This document shows, in pieces, positions 38,870 through 50,078 of a DNA stretch of 64,000 bases; position 1 is the stretch's first letter; every line of letters starts with the position of its first letter. A program made the translations under genes and the position numbers. Location of the stretch: assembly GCA_930367205.1 (NCBI GenBank), contig OV884012.1, positions 49,373,239 to 49,437,238 of the forward strand, given 5' to 3'. Source of the stretch: Acanthosoma haemorrhoidale. Lineage: Eukaryota > Arthropoda > Insecta > Hemiptera > Acanthosomatidae. The notes below the pieces were generated by a model. It was not told the origin of the DNA. It saw nothing but the letters and a program-made list of their open reading frames with translations, and did not search any database.

Positions 38870-39095
38870 CCACTATACTGTGTGTGGATATTTTATTTAT
38901 ATTTTCAAACTTGTTCTGGTTTTATTTTGTTTGTAATGCTTTTGTTTACATTTATTTCAAAAGTTTTAATTACTGACAGAGTTGTGTGTTTTATGAGTAT
39001 ATGAATATTTTTTATTTTATTTTAGATAGTTTATTTGTAAGTAGTAAATTTTAGCAGGGACTGATCTATAAATGGTCGTTCTTAAGAGGCATAGT
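38870..39095 (-). repeat. AT-rich repeat, family E copy 3 (weak match)
   Basis: It shares the order CTTGTTCTGGTTTTATTTTG, a T-rich run, then AGCAGGGACTGAT with the copies at 43.8 and 45.1 kb (AGTGGGGACTGAT). The T-rich composition makes the match less certain than that between the other two copies. Confidence 0.4.
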
Positions 39096-40893
39096 TCATA
39101 TTATTACTATTTATATCATATACTATTCCATAGTTAAATATATTAATATTATTATTATTAATTAATAGAAATAAATTAAAACGTGATGTAATAGGAAGAA
39201 TATGGTTTGGCACTGTTCATTTTACCTAATACAAGACATGCGTTTTATCTAAAAGAATTAAGTTTACATGTATAAATAAGCAAAACCATTTACAATTAGT
39301 AGACGTTTAGATTAGTGTAACGAAAGCAGTGGTGAGATAACTGATCAGATGCAAATATCTGCGTTGCTTCAGGCCGAGAGGAGAGGAAATATCGGGCACA
39401 GAAGGATTATATCGGAGAGAGGAGAGCCAGAATCCCCATAGACATTATGCTAACAGCACATACATTATGGTATTCAGCAATTATATGTTGCTACGGTGCC
39501 GTGGTGGTAATGTTGCCGCTGGTGCGCTGCTGCGTCACTGGATCTGTGCTAATTAATGTGCTACTGTCCTACTCCGTTAATACACACACATCCAGCGATC
39601 CCTCACGGCACTGCTGTGTCCCTACATTTGTCACTTAATGCACTTACATCGGGGCTCCGGCTGCTAACTCGTACTTACACCAGCCACAATGCCAATGTGT
39701 CTGGACTATTGTGATGCAGAAGCAAGTTATAGAGGTGTAAGAGCGATTCTGTGATGCCTTATCGATTTAGACCAAAAAGTGAAAGGTTCCGATTTCAAAA
39801 AAATACGGTGGGTTTGTCATATGTCTACACTATGTATGTGGAGATTTACGAGTTCAATCTTCCCCCTTCCATGATTTAAGTCACATGAAGACTTATACAA
39901 TTTAACTTTGAAACGAGACCTATTGGTTGTTTGGGAGCTTAAATGACTGATATGTTACTTATAAAAAAAACTATTATAAAAGCAGAGACTTTTATATTAA
40001 TATTAATACCATGTGAACATTTGTGTTGAAAACAAAAAATTGATTTCTCTCTGAAAATGAATATATTACACCAATAGTCAACTTATTCACGAATTGTACG
40101 CGTTTTTGGGGGGGGAGGGATTTTAGTCCTGACAACGCTTGAATAGACGAAAAGTTGACTTGTTGTATTAATAAACGATATTTTTGGAGAGGCTTCTAGC
40201 TTTTTATGAAAAACTAATTTCCTGCATAGCATGACTACATAAAAATACAACTAAATACAAATATGTGTTAACTCTACAGATAGGTGCACTAGTTACATTT
40301 ATATCATTCTCTGAGGAATCATTCAGAATGAATAGGTAAATGTATAAAGGAAAATATAGACCCATTTCTTTAAATTATTTATTTTATCTACTTTAAAGTT
40401 TCTGTGACCGAGCTAAGATGTCGAAATAATTTTTTTTTTTCTGTTCAGCTACAGTACTGGAATGTTTAAATTGGCATTCGTGCAAAGAAAAGCCGGCCGG
40501 GTCGTGCTGATCCACGGGAGCAATTCGTGTAAAACAATCGGTTTTCGCAATTCAGTGATTGTTTCCATTGGCCAAACCTCTTTCACCGTTCTGATATACG
40601 TGCTGCAATCTGTAATTAAATAAGAAAAACAAAGCAAACATCATCGTGACACACAGTAATTAGAAATATTTTCCTAACATTAAATTTGGTAGTTTTTTCA
40701 ATCCGACGAAAGCAATCTTAGGAAAAACTATTTCAAAATTAACTGCAGGAACACTAATGTTTTTTTTAAAATTAATTTCTCTTTAAATTTTATAATTTAA
40801 CATCTTTAATCCAGCATTGAAATAGTCTTAGAAAACTAGATAAAATACATCTGAAGTGAAGTTCACCACTCGTTCTGCATTGGATGGATAAAT
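39096..40893. other. gene-free stretch
   Basis: A mixed-composition island at about 39,340-39,760 lacks a recognisable coding frame. A G9 run lies near 40,112. The rest is AT-rich. Confidence 0.4.
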
Positions 40894-41041
40894 AAATATT
40901 ATTATTTTTTAAGTTACTATTAGCGTATTTTAGTCGTGATGTTAGATTCTAATCACATACATAAGTACAGTACACATAAACACAATATATACATATTGAT
41001 TCAGTCCAGGAGACCCATGCCCCCTTGCCAATTTCTCAAGC
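40894..41041 (-). repeat. 148-bp repeat, copy 1 (jockey-related 3' tail)
   Basis: It is identical at all 148 positions to 42,235-42,382, in the same orientation and 1,341 bp apart. Read on the minus strand it ends in TTAAAAAATAATAATATTT, the expected 3' end of an A-tailed element. The second copy extends further into sequence related to a jockey 3' UTR. Confidence 0.9.
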
Positions 41042-42234
41042 CAAGTTCTGAATATGTCCTTTTTATTTAATATAAACTCTTTAATGATTTTTATTACATA
41101 TATATTTACTTATAATATCCTATATAACAGTTTATGTTAAAAAACAATTTAGGGTTCACAGCTATTTTCTCAACCGTGAAACTAATTCTAGCCCTTCTAG
41201 ACATGATCTAGGATGACCATTCTATCATTCCAAGTTGCCAGCCTATTTGGGCTAATTTTCATTCTCATCTTCATAATACGGACGGTTTCATGCTCCTAGG
41301 GTGCAGAGAGTCATGCAGTATTTAAAGATCTACAGTTTAAATAATATTTATTTCTTCCTTGGCCCATTGAAGTCAAGCTATTCATAGCACGAGGCAGTTC
41401 TGGAACCATAATCCCATATGGGACTCCGATAAAATTTCAAATTCAGCAATATAGTTCAGAATGAGTCTATGAAGAGAGTTATATAGCCGATAGAACAGTT
41501 TCTTAAATGTGAATCGTTCCCTTTTCTCTCTTAATAGTGCCGGTGTTGAAAAATGCATGCGGCATGCCCTGATTTAGTGATAAGGAGCGCGCCGCTAGAG
41601 TCCGTTGATGAAGGTATGTGGCTTAAATGCACCCGTTACATAGGCTATCGCCTACCTTCCGTACTTGTTCTGTGTGCCGGCCAACGGTTGTTCTGATGGC
41701 TGCACTTCGTCAGACCAGTTAGCATTTCTTAAACGGTGGCTAATATTTCCTGAGTCCTGATGATGACCATTTGGCTAATGGAGAGATCACGAGCATTCGA
41801 GGCTAATAGGAAGGAGATCAAGTCTGCCGTGCTTTGGCGTCTGGGTTCGGAGGCAGCCAAACATGTAAGTAGGGTACTTACATATGATATGCGATTCATC
41901 AACTGCTGCTAACAAGTTATTAAAACGGTTCATGCATATGTTTCGTGCGGTTGGCTACTTAACTTAGACTTTAATTAGGAAATCCGTTAACGAGGCCTGC
42001 ACAGTGATGATGGATAAAAGTTGCTCGAACTAAAACATGAGAAAGATTTTATTATCACAAACGCTGAAAAAAAAAACCTAAAAATAAATACAATACCAGA
42101 AATGCTAACGAAATAAATGTTAATCTAACGAAAAGATTATTGTTTCCACAGCTATTTCTGGACATTTGTTCTGATCATAATGAACCAATTTTTACATGAT
42201 TGGCCCATTTGTTGCTCTCCTGCAACGATAGGAA
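41042..42234. other. spacer between the two 148-bp repeats
   Basis: No coding is recognised. A GC-richer part lies at about 41,540-41,870. The spacer shares nothing obvious with the repeats. Confidence 0.4.
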
Positions 42235-42480
42235 AAATATTATTATTTTTTAAGTTACTATTAGCGTATTTTAGTCGTGATGTTAGATTCTAATCACATA
42301 CATAAGTACAGTACACATAAACACAATATATACATATTGATTCAGTCCAGGAGACCCATGCCCCCTTGCCAATTTCTCAAGCTAGCTGGTGGAATAGTAA
42401 GGAGCACTGATAGTAATAGGAGTAGAGCCGCAGATGCTTGGAGTGCGAGCTGGGAAGGAGACCAGTGTCAGAACAACAAG
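42235..42480 (-). repeat. jockey-related 3' tail, copy 2 of the 148-bp repeat
   Basis: The first 148 bp equal copy 1. The remainder (42,383-42,480) contains GAGCCGCAGATGCTTGGAGT and GGAGACCAGTGTCAG. These align with 52,733-52,785 and, less closely, with the reverse complement of the jockey 3' UTR (GAGCCACATACGCTTAGGAC). It is therefore a 5'-truncated tail of a second jockey subfamily. Confidence 0.65.
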
Positions 42481-43595
42481 ACATACTTAGTTATGTGCAC
42501 TATATTGCAGGGTAACTACCACATAAGCAAAAAGGAGTGTTCGGATGAATAAGAAGCTGAAGAATTTCGATTAGTATTTCTTAAAATTTGAATAGTCTTG
42601 GAGCGTAGGTACATGTAGATGATTGTTGCAATTAGTCTAATGTTCAAATATTATTCGATGGTTACGACCAGAGCAAGATGTTTGATAATTGTTGTACATA
42701 GTTCATTAGGGAATAGTATATATTGATCCTATCAGATCAGGCTAGAGAGTGTAATTAGAAACGGAGAAAATTGTTGATTTGTTCAATGAATTTTGGAATG
42801 TTGGATGGTTTGTAGGACCTCCACAGTTCAGTCCGTATTAAAAAAATTGTGTAATAATCATGTGTTTTACTGTGAGTAAATGCTGTGCCTTTTACTAAAA
42901 CAAGAATAGTAAAACTGTTAGTCATTTCTAAGCGAATAATAATTCTACAAATGAAGGGCTCAAAAAGAAATTTCGTTAGTGAGAATATTATAACTTCTCA
43001 ATTTTGAAAGATGTAATGTAAAACTTATTCACACGACTACAATCATTGTATTCATCATATTCTATTAAAAAGCACATTCCAAAAATAACTAGTGAGAATT
43101 TATGAGTGAAGGTATTCAGTTTTGTACACGGTCGTTGAAGTGATAAACCAAGCGGTAGCAGATGCCTGGGAAACGGAAACTAATGCAAATACCTGAAATA
43201 ATTGTAGCAAAAGTATGTTGGAGTCTTTCCGAGTATTATAAACATTGATAAAACAAAATTATCATAATTCTCACATTAAGTGTTTTTAATAAGAAAACGC
43301 GGTCGGTTTCATTCACCCGGTAAGATATTCCTAAACTTAGTTGCACCCGTTGAAAAAAAAAAAAAAAAAAATCTCCCTTGAGATATAATCTATATAGAAA
43401 AAGTTAGGTATTTAGCTGGAATGCATTTTATCAAGGCGATCTAGCCAGGAACAGCAAAACACCTAAGATGACTTAAATACACGAATCTTAAATATAAACA
43501 AATTCCAGTTGGTTGAAAAAGTGTGTTTACTAAACACCTGCACAGCAACTTTTTTTAAACTAACAAACTTCATGATTAGAAAACTTCTTGATAAA
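42481..43595. other. gene-free AT-rich stretch
   Basis: No open frame or RNA gene is recognised. An A18 run lies at about 43,352-43,370. Confidence 0.45.
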
Positions 43596-43599
43596 TTGC

Positions 43600-43675
43600 C
43601 GCTCACTAGCTTAGCAGTTAGCGTGCTTGGGCATTTATAAGGAGGATCAGGTTCTATTCCTGTATCCTCCAACGA
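43600..43675 (+). repeat. tRNA-like SINE head
   Basis: An A-box-like TAGCTTAGCAGTTAGCG (43,607-43,623) is followed about 40 bp later by a B-box-like GGTTCTATTCC (43,650-43,660). The B box sits in a T-arm-like hairpin (CAGG, 7-nt loop, CCTG) inside a 7-bp stem GGAGGAT / ATCCTCC. No matching 5' acceptor strand was found, so this is not an intact tRNA gene. It is likely the pol III promoter head of a SINE or a tRNA pseudogene. The body after 43,680 and its end were not delimited. Confidence 0.55.
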
Positions 43676-43819
43676 TTTGTTGTGATATGGTTTTGGGACT
43701 GACCACTTTACTTAGCGTTGTAGGCTTAGACTAACGATAAAACTGAAGTTAATTTAAGCTGTCATTGACCCCACTGTACCAGTGTGTATATTTTTTGTTA
43801 ATTTGCATATATCTAGGTA

Positions 43820-44215
43820 TTACTTATTTACATATTTATTTGTGAATACCTTATTGTGACTTAGTGTGCATGTGTAGATATTGTATTTTTCTCGTTCTTG
43901 TTTTATTTTCGTCTCATAGTTTTGTTATATTTTTTTAATTTTAATTAATATTCCCTTTTGTTTTATCTATATTTATTTATTTTTTTTTATATTTATTTTA
44001 TTTCTCTGCACGTTTCAAATGTTAGTGGAGACTGTTAATGTCTAAGATTCTACTTTATATTAAATAAATGATCATCTCGAGGACAATAAAGATTTAATTT
44101 TTTTTTTTTAAAACAAGAAGGAAGTTATCAAATATAAAACGACGAATTCCCTCCTATGCTGTAAGCACTAAATAAGCATTGATCGGGAAAGTGGCAGGGG
44201 CCCCTGACCAGTGCA
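43820..44215 (-). repeat. family E copy 1
   Basis: It aligns with 45,105-45,510 over about 400 bp. Shared blocks include TTTACATATTTATTTGTGAATAC, a T-rich middle, AGTGG-GACTG, GAAGTTATCAAATATAAAAC, and a coding end on the minus strand. In both copies the minus strand reads ..Thr-Ala-stop (TAG at 44,154-44,156 here) followed by the same 3' sequence. The element thus runs on the minus strand with its 3' UTR at lower coordinates. Confidence 0.65.
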
Positions 44216-45104
44216 AGTTACTAACTATCACTTGGTAGGAATTATATCTTTATAAACAACTGTAACACGGATTTTATTTAATTAATTACTTTAACAGTTG
44301 CCCCCAATAAGAGTAGTTTTGTCATTGTTTTTATTTAGGAGTTAAATTACATGAATGTTCGTTTCTATTCACAAGCTTTTTATTATTGGCATGATTTTTC
44401 AACAGCCCATGTTTGTCATTGGCACTACGTAGTGACCAGTCCATCGCTACAACCTATGGAAAACTGAAGCGCTCTTTCTAAATAGTGCTATCAATTATCA
44501 AAGACGCCGGAATTCAAGAAACAGGATCAAGAGTGGTATATGTGAGGGATATTACAAGTGAAATTAATTAATTAATTAATTAATTGTCATAACAAGAAGG
44601 CAACATCCCCACTTTAATCCTTGAAAAAATCCTTAACATATCCTCAAGAAAGAGTAAAAGATAAGAAGATAAGATGAAAAAGTAAGAGAAAAACCGGCCA
44701 GTTAACATATATAAGGAATAGTTTGCCTTTCACATTTTTTTTTTTTTCAGAAGCGTATTTATTTAAAACTTTTTTTAAGCACCTTAATTTGTTATTATCT
44801 GACTATGTATAAAGAATTTAATGGATACCACGATATCAATTAATGTGTGAATGTTTTATAAACAGTATTTTCGGTGATGGGGTCTACCGTATAACACACA
44901 TACGAACAAAAATACGAAAGTTACCTAGTACATGTAGGAAAAAAGAGCCTCTCCCTTCCGGTTAAGTAATAAATATTGATACATTTTATCGAGGAGACAA
45001 AAACAACAGTGAAAGTGCAACTTATAAAAGGCAGCATGTACTGCTTTTGGTTAAGTTGTCAATCCAGGTATAAAGTATATACCAGTATATCCAGGTATAT
45101 GTAT
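44216..45104. other. gene-free AT-rich stretch
   Basis: It includes an (AATT)n run at 44,561-44,585 and a T13 run near 44,738. No coding is recognised. Confidence 0.45.
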
Positions 45105-45451
45105 TTACATATTTATTTGTGAATACTCAATTGCGACTTGTTTGTGTGTATTTAGGTAGACATTTTATTTTTATTTTACTCCTTCTTGTTTTATTTCATT
45201 CTTTTCGATTTCTTTACATGTTTAATTCTTGGTGAATATGTCTTTTTATTTTATCTATTCATATTTTTTTTTGTATTTATTTTATTTTTCTGTACATTTT
45301 AATTATTAGTGGGGACTGATTGCTCAAATATCCCACTTTATATTACATAAATGTTTGTTTTTAAGGATCATAGTCCCAGGATATAATATTTTATAGATAT
45401 TATTATTATTTACAAGTCCGAAGTTATCAAATATAAAACCACGAGTTCCCC
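45105..45451 (-). repeat. family E copy 2, 3' UTR
   Basis: The T-rich plus-strand sequence (A-rich on the coding strand) follows the stop codon of the 45,452-45,841 frame and matches copy 1 throughout. The family is not assigned. The conserved stop and 3' UTR suggest a LINE or an LTR-element end. Confidence 0.65.
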
Positions 45452-45841
45452 CTACGCTGTGAATAGTTTTATGAAAGGGATTGATCGGGAAAAGGGCATG
45501 GGTCCCTGAGCGAGCGTAGTGGCCGCAAACAAAGTTAAAGGTGCTCCAGTTAGCTTTTGTTTTCCCAGCCTACGCCACACCGTCCTAGATTTACCGGTCC
45601 CGTTTTCCTCAGGAATAAACTTTCTTAGCGGAGTTGGGCTTAAGGTCTTCCAAACGGCCTTACCCAAGGAGATCCATTGTCCCGCGTGATCCTTCAGAGG
45701 GATTGTCTTTGTTGTTAATTTTTCCTCTGGCGGTAGAATCTCCCAGGAAATTGAAGGAGACACTAACTTGAAATAATCTGCATTATGGCCTGTGATTAAC
45801 TCTCCGGACGAATGATGAAATAGACCTTCACTTGATGTCAC
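45452..45841 (-). CDS. hypothetical C-terminal coding fragment of family E element
   Basis: This 129-codon frame ends at TAG (45,452-45,454). Its last codons (..Thr-Ala-stop) and about 60 bp before the stop are recognisable in copy 1 at 44.15-44.21 kb, together with the following 3' UTR, which supports a real coding end of a repeated element. The sequence is Thr/Ser/Leu-rich with basic patches (S-R-T-V-W-R-R-L-G-K-Q-K). I see no known domain, signal peptide or membrane helix. Start and full length are unknown, as the frame may continue upstream across a lesion. It could also be fortuitous beyond the conserved part. Confidence 0.35.
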   Translation of the reverse strand: MTSSEGLFHHSSGELITGHNADYFKLVSPSISWEILPPEEKLTTKTIPLKDHAGQWISLGKAVWKTLSPTPLRKFIPEENGTGKSRTVWRRLGKQKLTGAPLTLFAATTLAQGPMPFSRSIPFIKLFTA

Positions 45842-46318
45842 TATGAATGCTCAAGTCAAAGTTTTAAAACAATTCCCACCCCAAGTTCAGCCTCGCCTCA
45901 GGACTTCCACTTGAGAAGAGACCGGCTTGGAAACCGCACAAGAAAACGAAACGTCAAACACACAGCCACTAAAACTTTTGAAGCAAAACTCCCCTTGTCG
46001 CAGAAACTATTAACATACCTTACTTTCTCGACAAACTGCACGGACACCCAAGCCAACTCTTACAGGGAATGTCTACACATGACTTAAATGGTGACATTCA
46101 ATAAGGATGGAGGAGAGCTCGGAATAGATATCTTCTAAGTTTACAGCAATAATCTTCAAAATTAGCTTTAAAAATAAACTGTGTATCAATGAACAAACTT
46201 TAATAATAAATTACTAATTAGTTTATTAATGACCCTTCATTATTTCTCGGGGGTTATTATTTTTATTATGAGGCTTATTTAGGATTTTCTGACTAAAATA
46301 TAGAACTGGAATATTCCA
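45842..46318. other. gene-free stretch
   Basis: A less AT-rich part (45,842-46,100) adjoins the family E coding fragment and may be more of that element. No frame or motif confirms it. Confidence 0.35.
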
Positions 46319-46331
46319 TGTCTCAAATAAT

Positions 46332-47873
46332 TTTTTTTTTTTTTATTATTTGTTCCGGCATTTGTGCACCGCGGCCTCAGTGAGACCTATTGTGCGCCGT
46401 CCATGTCCCTGTCCTATATATGTGACAGGCCCACGGCCTTTGCAAATCTGAGGATACTGAATGGATCGATCAGTTCACATAGTTTGGGGTCTACAATGCG
46501 ATCACTACCAAAGTGAAGGTATCGCCTTCTAGCTAGGTTATCACAGTCACATATTATATGACGTGCCGTTTCTCTCTCTTTCTTGCAGAATCTGCAGATT
46601 GGTGATCCAACTATCCTCAAATTAAAGAGGTGTTTGTTTAACCGACAGTGACCTGTATAGAGTCCTGTCACACTTTTGAGTGTCCACCTGTCCATTGATA
46701 GAAGTGCTGAGCTTCTTCTCTTACAGGGTCCATCAAGAAACAGTTTCGAGTGTTCCTGTTTCTTAGTTTCTCTCCAAGAGAGTCTTGCCTTGTCCTCTAT
46801 AGCTAATTTTATACGCCTTTTAGCGTAGCTGAGGCTGATACCACATATGGGTTCAGGTGCAAGAGGTGTCTGTTCTGAGCCCACCCTTGCAAGGCCATCT
46901 GCCTTCTCATTGCCTGTGATGCCTGTGTGTCCTGGCACCCAGTCGATTCTAACCTTATTGGCTAGCGAGAGTGTGTTTAAGTTGTTTTTACACTCCTCAA
47001 CCAAATAAGATCTGGTCGTATAGCTTCTCAGGGCGCCAATTGCTGCCTGGCTATCCGTGAAAATTGTGATCAGTCTGTTTCTTACACCCTCCCCAATTAA
47101 GGTTTGGGTACAGACATTGATCGCCATCACTTCGGCCTGAAAGACCGAGGTGTGTCTACCTAAAGGAATAGAAATCCCAGATTCTGGTTTATCTTTCCTC
47201 CATATGCCGGCCCCTGATCCGTTTTCTGTTAGTGAGCCGTCTGTATAGCAATTAATCCCATTACACAGTTTATGTGGTTTGGTCTTTGTATTTACCGCAC
47301 AGTATAAGACGTCTGTGTGTTTCTTAACTTGTAGGTCAGAGTGCATTGACAGCACCTCGTCCTCATCAATTCTTCTGAACAAGTTCCCATGCCCCATGTG
47401 AGTCATGACTTTGGATCTTGTTCCTGATTTCGCAAGTCTGTAAGCCACGTTCAAGGCTTGCGCTTCTACTTCTATGTGCAGTGGATTCAAGTTCAATAAG
47501 ACTTCCATTGCAGCAGTAGGAGTTGTACTCATGGCACCAGTAATCATGAGACATGAGAGCCTCTGTAATTTGCCAAGCAAAGTTCTATTTTTACTAATGC
47601 TACCTCTGTGCCACCACACCATAGAGGCATAGAGCACCATTGGTCTCACTGCTGCGGTATATAGCCAGAATAACATTCTGGGTTGTAGTCCCCAGGTCCT
47701 ACCCACAGCCCTTTTACATGCATAGAGGCATCGAAGTGCCTTCATAGTAGTATTCCTGATGTGTTTGGACCAGTCCAATTTACTATCCAGAGTAACCCCT
47801 AGATGCTTTACCTCACTACAAATGCTTACCTGTGTCCCCCCTATATAGGGTGGTCTAACTATAGCATTTCTTT
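46332..47873 (-). mobile_element. 5'-truncated RNase H-bearing LINE with 13-bp TSD
   Basis: This 1,542-bp minus-strand insertion is bounded by a perfect duplication TGTCTCAAATAAT (46,319-46,331 and 47,874-47,886). On the element strand it starts abruptly inside the reverse transcriptase gene and runs to the ORF stop. A 3' UTR of about 70 bp follows (..GCACAAATGCCGGAACAAAT), then AATAAT and about 13 A. The structure is that of target-primed reverse transcription with 5' truncation. The frame is fully open, so the copy is young. Confidence 0.93.
46414..47871 (-). CDS. LINE ORF2 C-terminal part: RT thumb, RNase H, zinc finger (partial)
   Basis: The frame is open from the truncated 5' end (47,871). 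The first Met is at 47,778, but the protein really began upstream, outside the copy. Before that Met the frame reads V-K-H-L-G-V-T-L-D-S-K-L-D-W, the RT motif near the end of the palm. Residue numbers below count from the Met: RT thumb with W-L-Y-T-A-A-V-R-P (38-46); RNase H with C-Y-T-D-G-S (Asp 180), F-Q-A-E (Glu 216), T-D-S-Q-A-A (Asp 242), W-V-P-G-H-T-G (His 284) and N-E-K-A-D (Asp 294), all catalytic residues present; a C-terminal C395-x2-C398..H407-x2-C410 zinc motif. RNase H in LINEs removes the RNA template. Presence of RNase H points to the I/LOA/R1-type lineages rather than jockey. The exact clade is unsure. It cannot be autonomous. Confidence 0.92.
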   Translation of the reverse strand, partial: RNAIVRPPYIGGTQVSICSEVKHLGVTLDSKLDWSKHIRNTTMKALRCLYACKRAVGRTWGLQPRMLFWLYTAAVRPMVLYASMVWWHRGSISKNRTLLGKLQRLSCLMITGAMSTTPTAAMEVLLNLNPLHIEVEAQALNVAYRLAKSGTRSKVMTHMGHGNLFRRIDEDEVLSMHSDLQVKKHTDVLYCAVNTKTKPHKLCNGINCYTDGSLTENGSGAGIWRKDKPESGISIPLGRHTSVFQAEVMAINVCTQTLIGEGVRNRLITIFTDSQAAIGALRSYTTRSYLVEECKNNLNTLSLANKVRIDWVPGHTGITGNEKADGLARVGSEQTPLAPEPICGISLSYAKRRIKLAIEDKARLSWRETKKQEHSKLFLDGPCKRRSSALLSMDRWTLKSVTGLYTGHCRLNKHLFNLRIVGSPICRFCKKERETARHIICDCDNLARRRYLHFGSDRIVDPKLCELIDPFSILRFAKAVGLSHI

Positions 47874-47886
47874 TGTCTCAAATAAT

Positions 47887-49347
47887 ACTGCTTCAGCTAA
47901 ACTTGAGAACACGATGATAATGAAAGCAGGAAGACTTTACTTCCAGTGGTCACTGCATAGTACTCACACTCACACTCACACTATCTCCAGAGGGTAAATA
48001 AACAAAGTATTAGGTATCCAAAGACTTTACAATCAAATACAATTATTCTTTTAGCCCAATAAAACTATAGGAGATAATGGTGGTGTGTGGCGGGCTGGCG
48101 GACTCACGTGGCCATTTCATTAATTTTAAAAGCTCTAATCATCATTCCAACAAATAGATAGGCAATGTTACTAATTTCTGACATGTAAGTCTCTGAAGAA
48201 CAATGACACATTTGTTTGAATTGCTCGATAAAGAATTGAACAAACACAGCCTATGACAAGTTTAAAAAAATATTTTTGATTATAATTTTAAGAAACAAAA
48301 CACGAATATATACTTTTAATCAGGACAGCAAGATATCTAAATGGTAATTTACTCAGATGTTTTATTGATGACTATATTAACCATTTCCTATATCATACAG
48401 TTGTAACTCCATGACTTCAACGTGAAAAGAGGATTCGACTTGCATAAACCAGAACTGACATATGCTCACACAAATGAATACCTGAGAATTCCTGGATAAG
48501 GAAAAGCAATGAAACCCAACGAAAATTCTAAGCAGTTGGAATCGTTGTATACACATGTTCAATTAATAATTACCTCCTTTTGCTTCTATCAGATAATTTC
48601 TCGTATATGTTCCATTCCCAAGCTAGATAACTTAGAAACCACTTATTTGACAGGAAAATATTTTTATAAAGTATTATATTGGCTAGGAAAATACTTACAT
48701 TATGCATTCAAGAAGGCATGAAATAACTAGATTCGAACTATACACATAGATTGGATTACTAATCTTAGAGCTACTCCAATAAAATAAATGAATGAGAGAA
48801 AATGGTTAATTCTGCCAAATAAATAATTAAACAAACAAATGAATAATTAACAAGAAACTGGTGTTCCATAAAATGTCTGACGGGTTTAGTCTACCAGCCA
48901 AAAAGCGTTGCGGGTTTAGATTATTCTTGCAGGGAAGATATTATAAAGTATCCGTATTATCTCTATTCTGTGTTGTGCCTTTAGCAATTAACTTTGATTA
49001 ATTAATTTAATTCATTTTCATCTATTTGTAGATTTTATGATTGTAACAGATATGACCAAATTAATAGAATGAAGATGGCACGTGTAAAATACCAAGTGAT
49101 TCTGACATTATTATTTAATAAATTTTTAAGAAACAGGCATGGAGACTCTAACCCTTTTGTTCCTTTTTGATGTGTTGTTCCTTTGATTTCATGTATACTA
49201 AAAAAAAAAGACAAATATGTAACACTTGATCTAGAAATAAAAAACTTGTTCAAATAATTGTTTAGGTCACAGTCATCCATATATATTGTATCAGTATGTA
49301 TATATTTATATATAATGATATTTTTAAAGGAGTGTGTTTTTGGTTAA
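47887..49347. other. gene-free AT-rich stretch
   Basis: A short (CACT/CA)n patch lies at about 47,964-47,984. No coding or repeat match was seen. Confidence 0.45.
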
Positions 49348-49625
49348 AATCATCTGTATAGTGTGTTTAGGACCTGGCCAGGTACTAAGGGGTTACCCCA
49401 TGAACGTTTTGAGAAAAACACTTTTATTATGGTGGGGGTATGTTCCCAGTAAATTGCAGAATGGCGAAACGTAGTCAGAGCTGTTCAGATCCTCACCCAG
49501 GTGTACTCATTGTGCCAGTTAGATTTTAGTGTGGTTTTCAGACATCAACAGTTTCAAATCCTCCTTTAATACTCACTCACTCATAGCTACCTAAAACGTA
49601 TTTTCTACCCAATCATTATCGAAGT
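49348..49625 (+). repeat. dispersed repeat, family C copy 2
   Basis: It is the partner of 6,225-6,515 in the same orientation. It shares AGTGTGGTTTTCAG, ATCAAC-GTTTC, AATCCTCC, TTAATACTCAC and TTCTACCCAATCATTA in order. No frame is conserved between the copies. Confidence 0.6.
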
Positions 49626-49990
49626 TAGAAGATTAAGATTAATTAAGAGACACCAAAGAATGTCAAACTGTTTTATTGTAGCATCGTTTTATTTTATATT
49701 GCAAAATATACATTCATTTAAGTATTTAAACATTCGGTAGCCCACAACAATAAAAAAAAAGACTGATTTTAATATTTCACATGGTTGGCCCCAAGTGTGT
49801 GCCCTGCATTCCGAAAAAAGGAGAAACTATTTAAATATTGGAAGGTATCGAATCCGGAAACCGTGATCCCCCATGGTGGATGTGTCGATGCCCCCTCAAA
49901 GGCCTATCGAAGGGAGTTGGTAGGGCCCGAGGGCACGAGGTCCGCATCCTGGATGAGATGAAAGTGAAAGGGTCCTACTGTCGCAAACGA
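49626..49990. other. gene-free stretch before GA repeat
   Basis: It has an A-rich run near 49,755 and a GC-richer segment at 49,840-49,990. No recognised element is present. Confidence 0.4.
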
Positions 49991-50013
49991 AAAGAGAGAG
50001 AGAGATTGAGAGA

Positions 50014-50078
<65 letters not shown>

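Noticed and set aside
40872..41052. GTTCTG duplication around the first 148-bp repeat as a TSD
   Set aside because: Only 6 bp, and it is not placed exactly at the repeat boundaries.
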